Source: an uncultured Clostridia bacterium (GTDB lineage: Bacteria > Bacillota > Clostridia > Oscillospirales > Ruminococcaceae). Taken from it: 64,000 nucleotides of DNA. Shown here in pieces: positions 63,789 to 64,000 of the stretch. Below the pieces are notes generated by a model, which saw only the letters and a list, made by a program, of their open reading frames with translations, did not search any database and was not told the DNA's origin. The stretch lies in NCBI GenBank assembly GCA_944388075.1, contig CALXHI010000030.1, positions 1 through 64,000 of the forward strand. Direction: 5' to 3'. A program made the position numbers and the translations under genes. Position 1 is the first letter of the stretch; every line of letters starts with the position of its first letter.

Positions 63789-64000
63789 TTACAGCTGTTC
63801 GGCAACGAATGCCCTTGCCATGCGATCGGCATTCACCACATCGTCATAGCAGGTCAATTCGGTAATCGGCAGCGTTTCGATGGATCGGGTCACCAATTCA
63901 CCGATGCGCAAGAACGGGATTTTCTTTGCAAGGAAAGCGGCAACCGCAGCTTCGTTCGCACCGTTTGCGATACATGCTGCCGAACCGCCCATCGCACTTG
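63789..64000 (-). CDS. dxr: 1-deoxy-D-xylulose 5-phosphate reductoisomerase, C-terminal fragment
   Basis: About 70 C-terminal residues are visible. The frame is open to the window edge, so the gene begins outside. The stretch AMGGSAACIANGANEAAVAAFLAKKIPFLRI matches the C-terminal helical domain of Dxr, which makes MEP in the same pathway as IspG. It stands in the usual dxr-rseP-ispG-polC order. Confidence 0.9.
   Translation of the reverse strand, partial: SAMGGSAACIANGANEAAVAAFLAKKIPFLRIGELVTRSIETLPITELTCYDDVVNADRMARAFVAEQL

Overview
The window looks like a chromosomal segment of a fibrolytic, low-to-mid GC Gram-positive gut bacterium of the genus Ruminococcus (Oscillospiraceae). Two secreted polysaccharidases carry C-terminal type I dockerins (a CBM4-Ig-GH9 cellulase and a PL10 pectate lyase), which implies a cellulosome. 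The housekeeping gene orders are clostridial: infC-rpmI-rplT, dprA-topA-trmFO, plsX-rnc-smc-ftsY, nadD/yqeK-LCP-rsfS, and dxr-rseP-ispG-polC. Dockerins plus moderate GC fit a species near R. champanellensis or R. flavefaciens, but the species call is inference.

Layout. 1-3210: end of a DUF4268-like gene, an IS3-family element (450-1706), then a phage lysis cassette (holin, small acidic ORF, amidase endolysin) that is probably a prophage edge. 3260-5411: small membrane protein and a convergent Na+/solute symporter. 6005-9130: GH9 cellulase behind its own promoter and long leader. 9156-13381 (minus): 7TM-GGDEF protein, a small membrane protein, NAD(P)HX repair enzyme and a lipoprotein. 13576-15449: PL10 pectate lyase. 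15494-17092: infC operon with a transcription-attenuating leader and an apparent ATA start for IF3. 17115-33294: a long plus-strand housekeeping block covering RNA methylation, DNA uptake and topology, lipid synthesis, SMC/SRP, nucleotide sanitation and NAD synthesis. 33333-36068: leuS and rpsU. 36255-44317 (minus): membrane acyltransferase, a three-gene XRE-cupin/acyl-CoA ligase operon, an uncharacterised U32-like protein and a DUF5662 protein. 44601-49336 (minus): two small membrane proteins, metK under a SAM-I riboswitch, and ligA. 49514-57154 (minus): a complete compact his operon, hisZGDCBHAFIE. 57238-64000 (minus): polC, ispG, rseP and the end of dxr.

The most unusual unit is the minus-strand operon at 37694-42772. 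A consensus promoter precedes a leader RNA with a 20-codon peptide ending in Pro-stop, a 9-bp arm complementary to the loop of a downstream terminator, and that terminator. Then come an XRE-cupin regulator, an AMP-forming acyl-CoA ligase, and an 840-residue fusion of a TIM-barrel sugar-isomerase-like domain with a second acyl-CoA ligase. I could not assign it to a described pathway. The second theme is a family of short palindromic repeats sharing an ACCGCAC...GTGCGGT core. Five copies are found in this window, each within about 45 nt of the 3' end of a gene. Third, the NadD-YqeK fusion keeps an internal Shine-Dalgarno and GTG start exactly at the domain junction.
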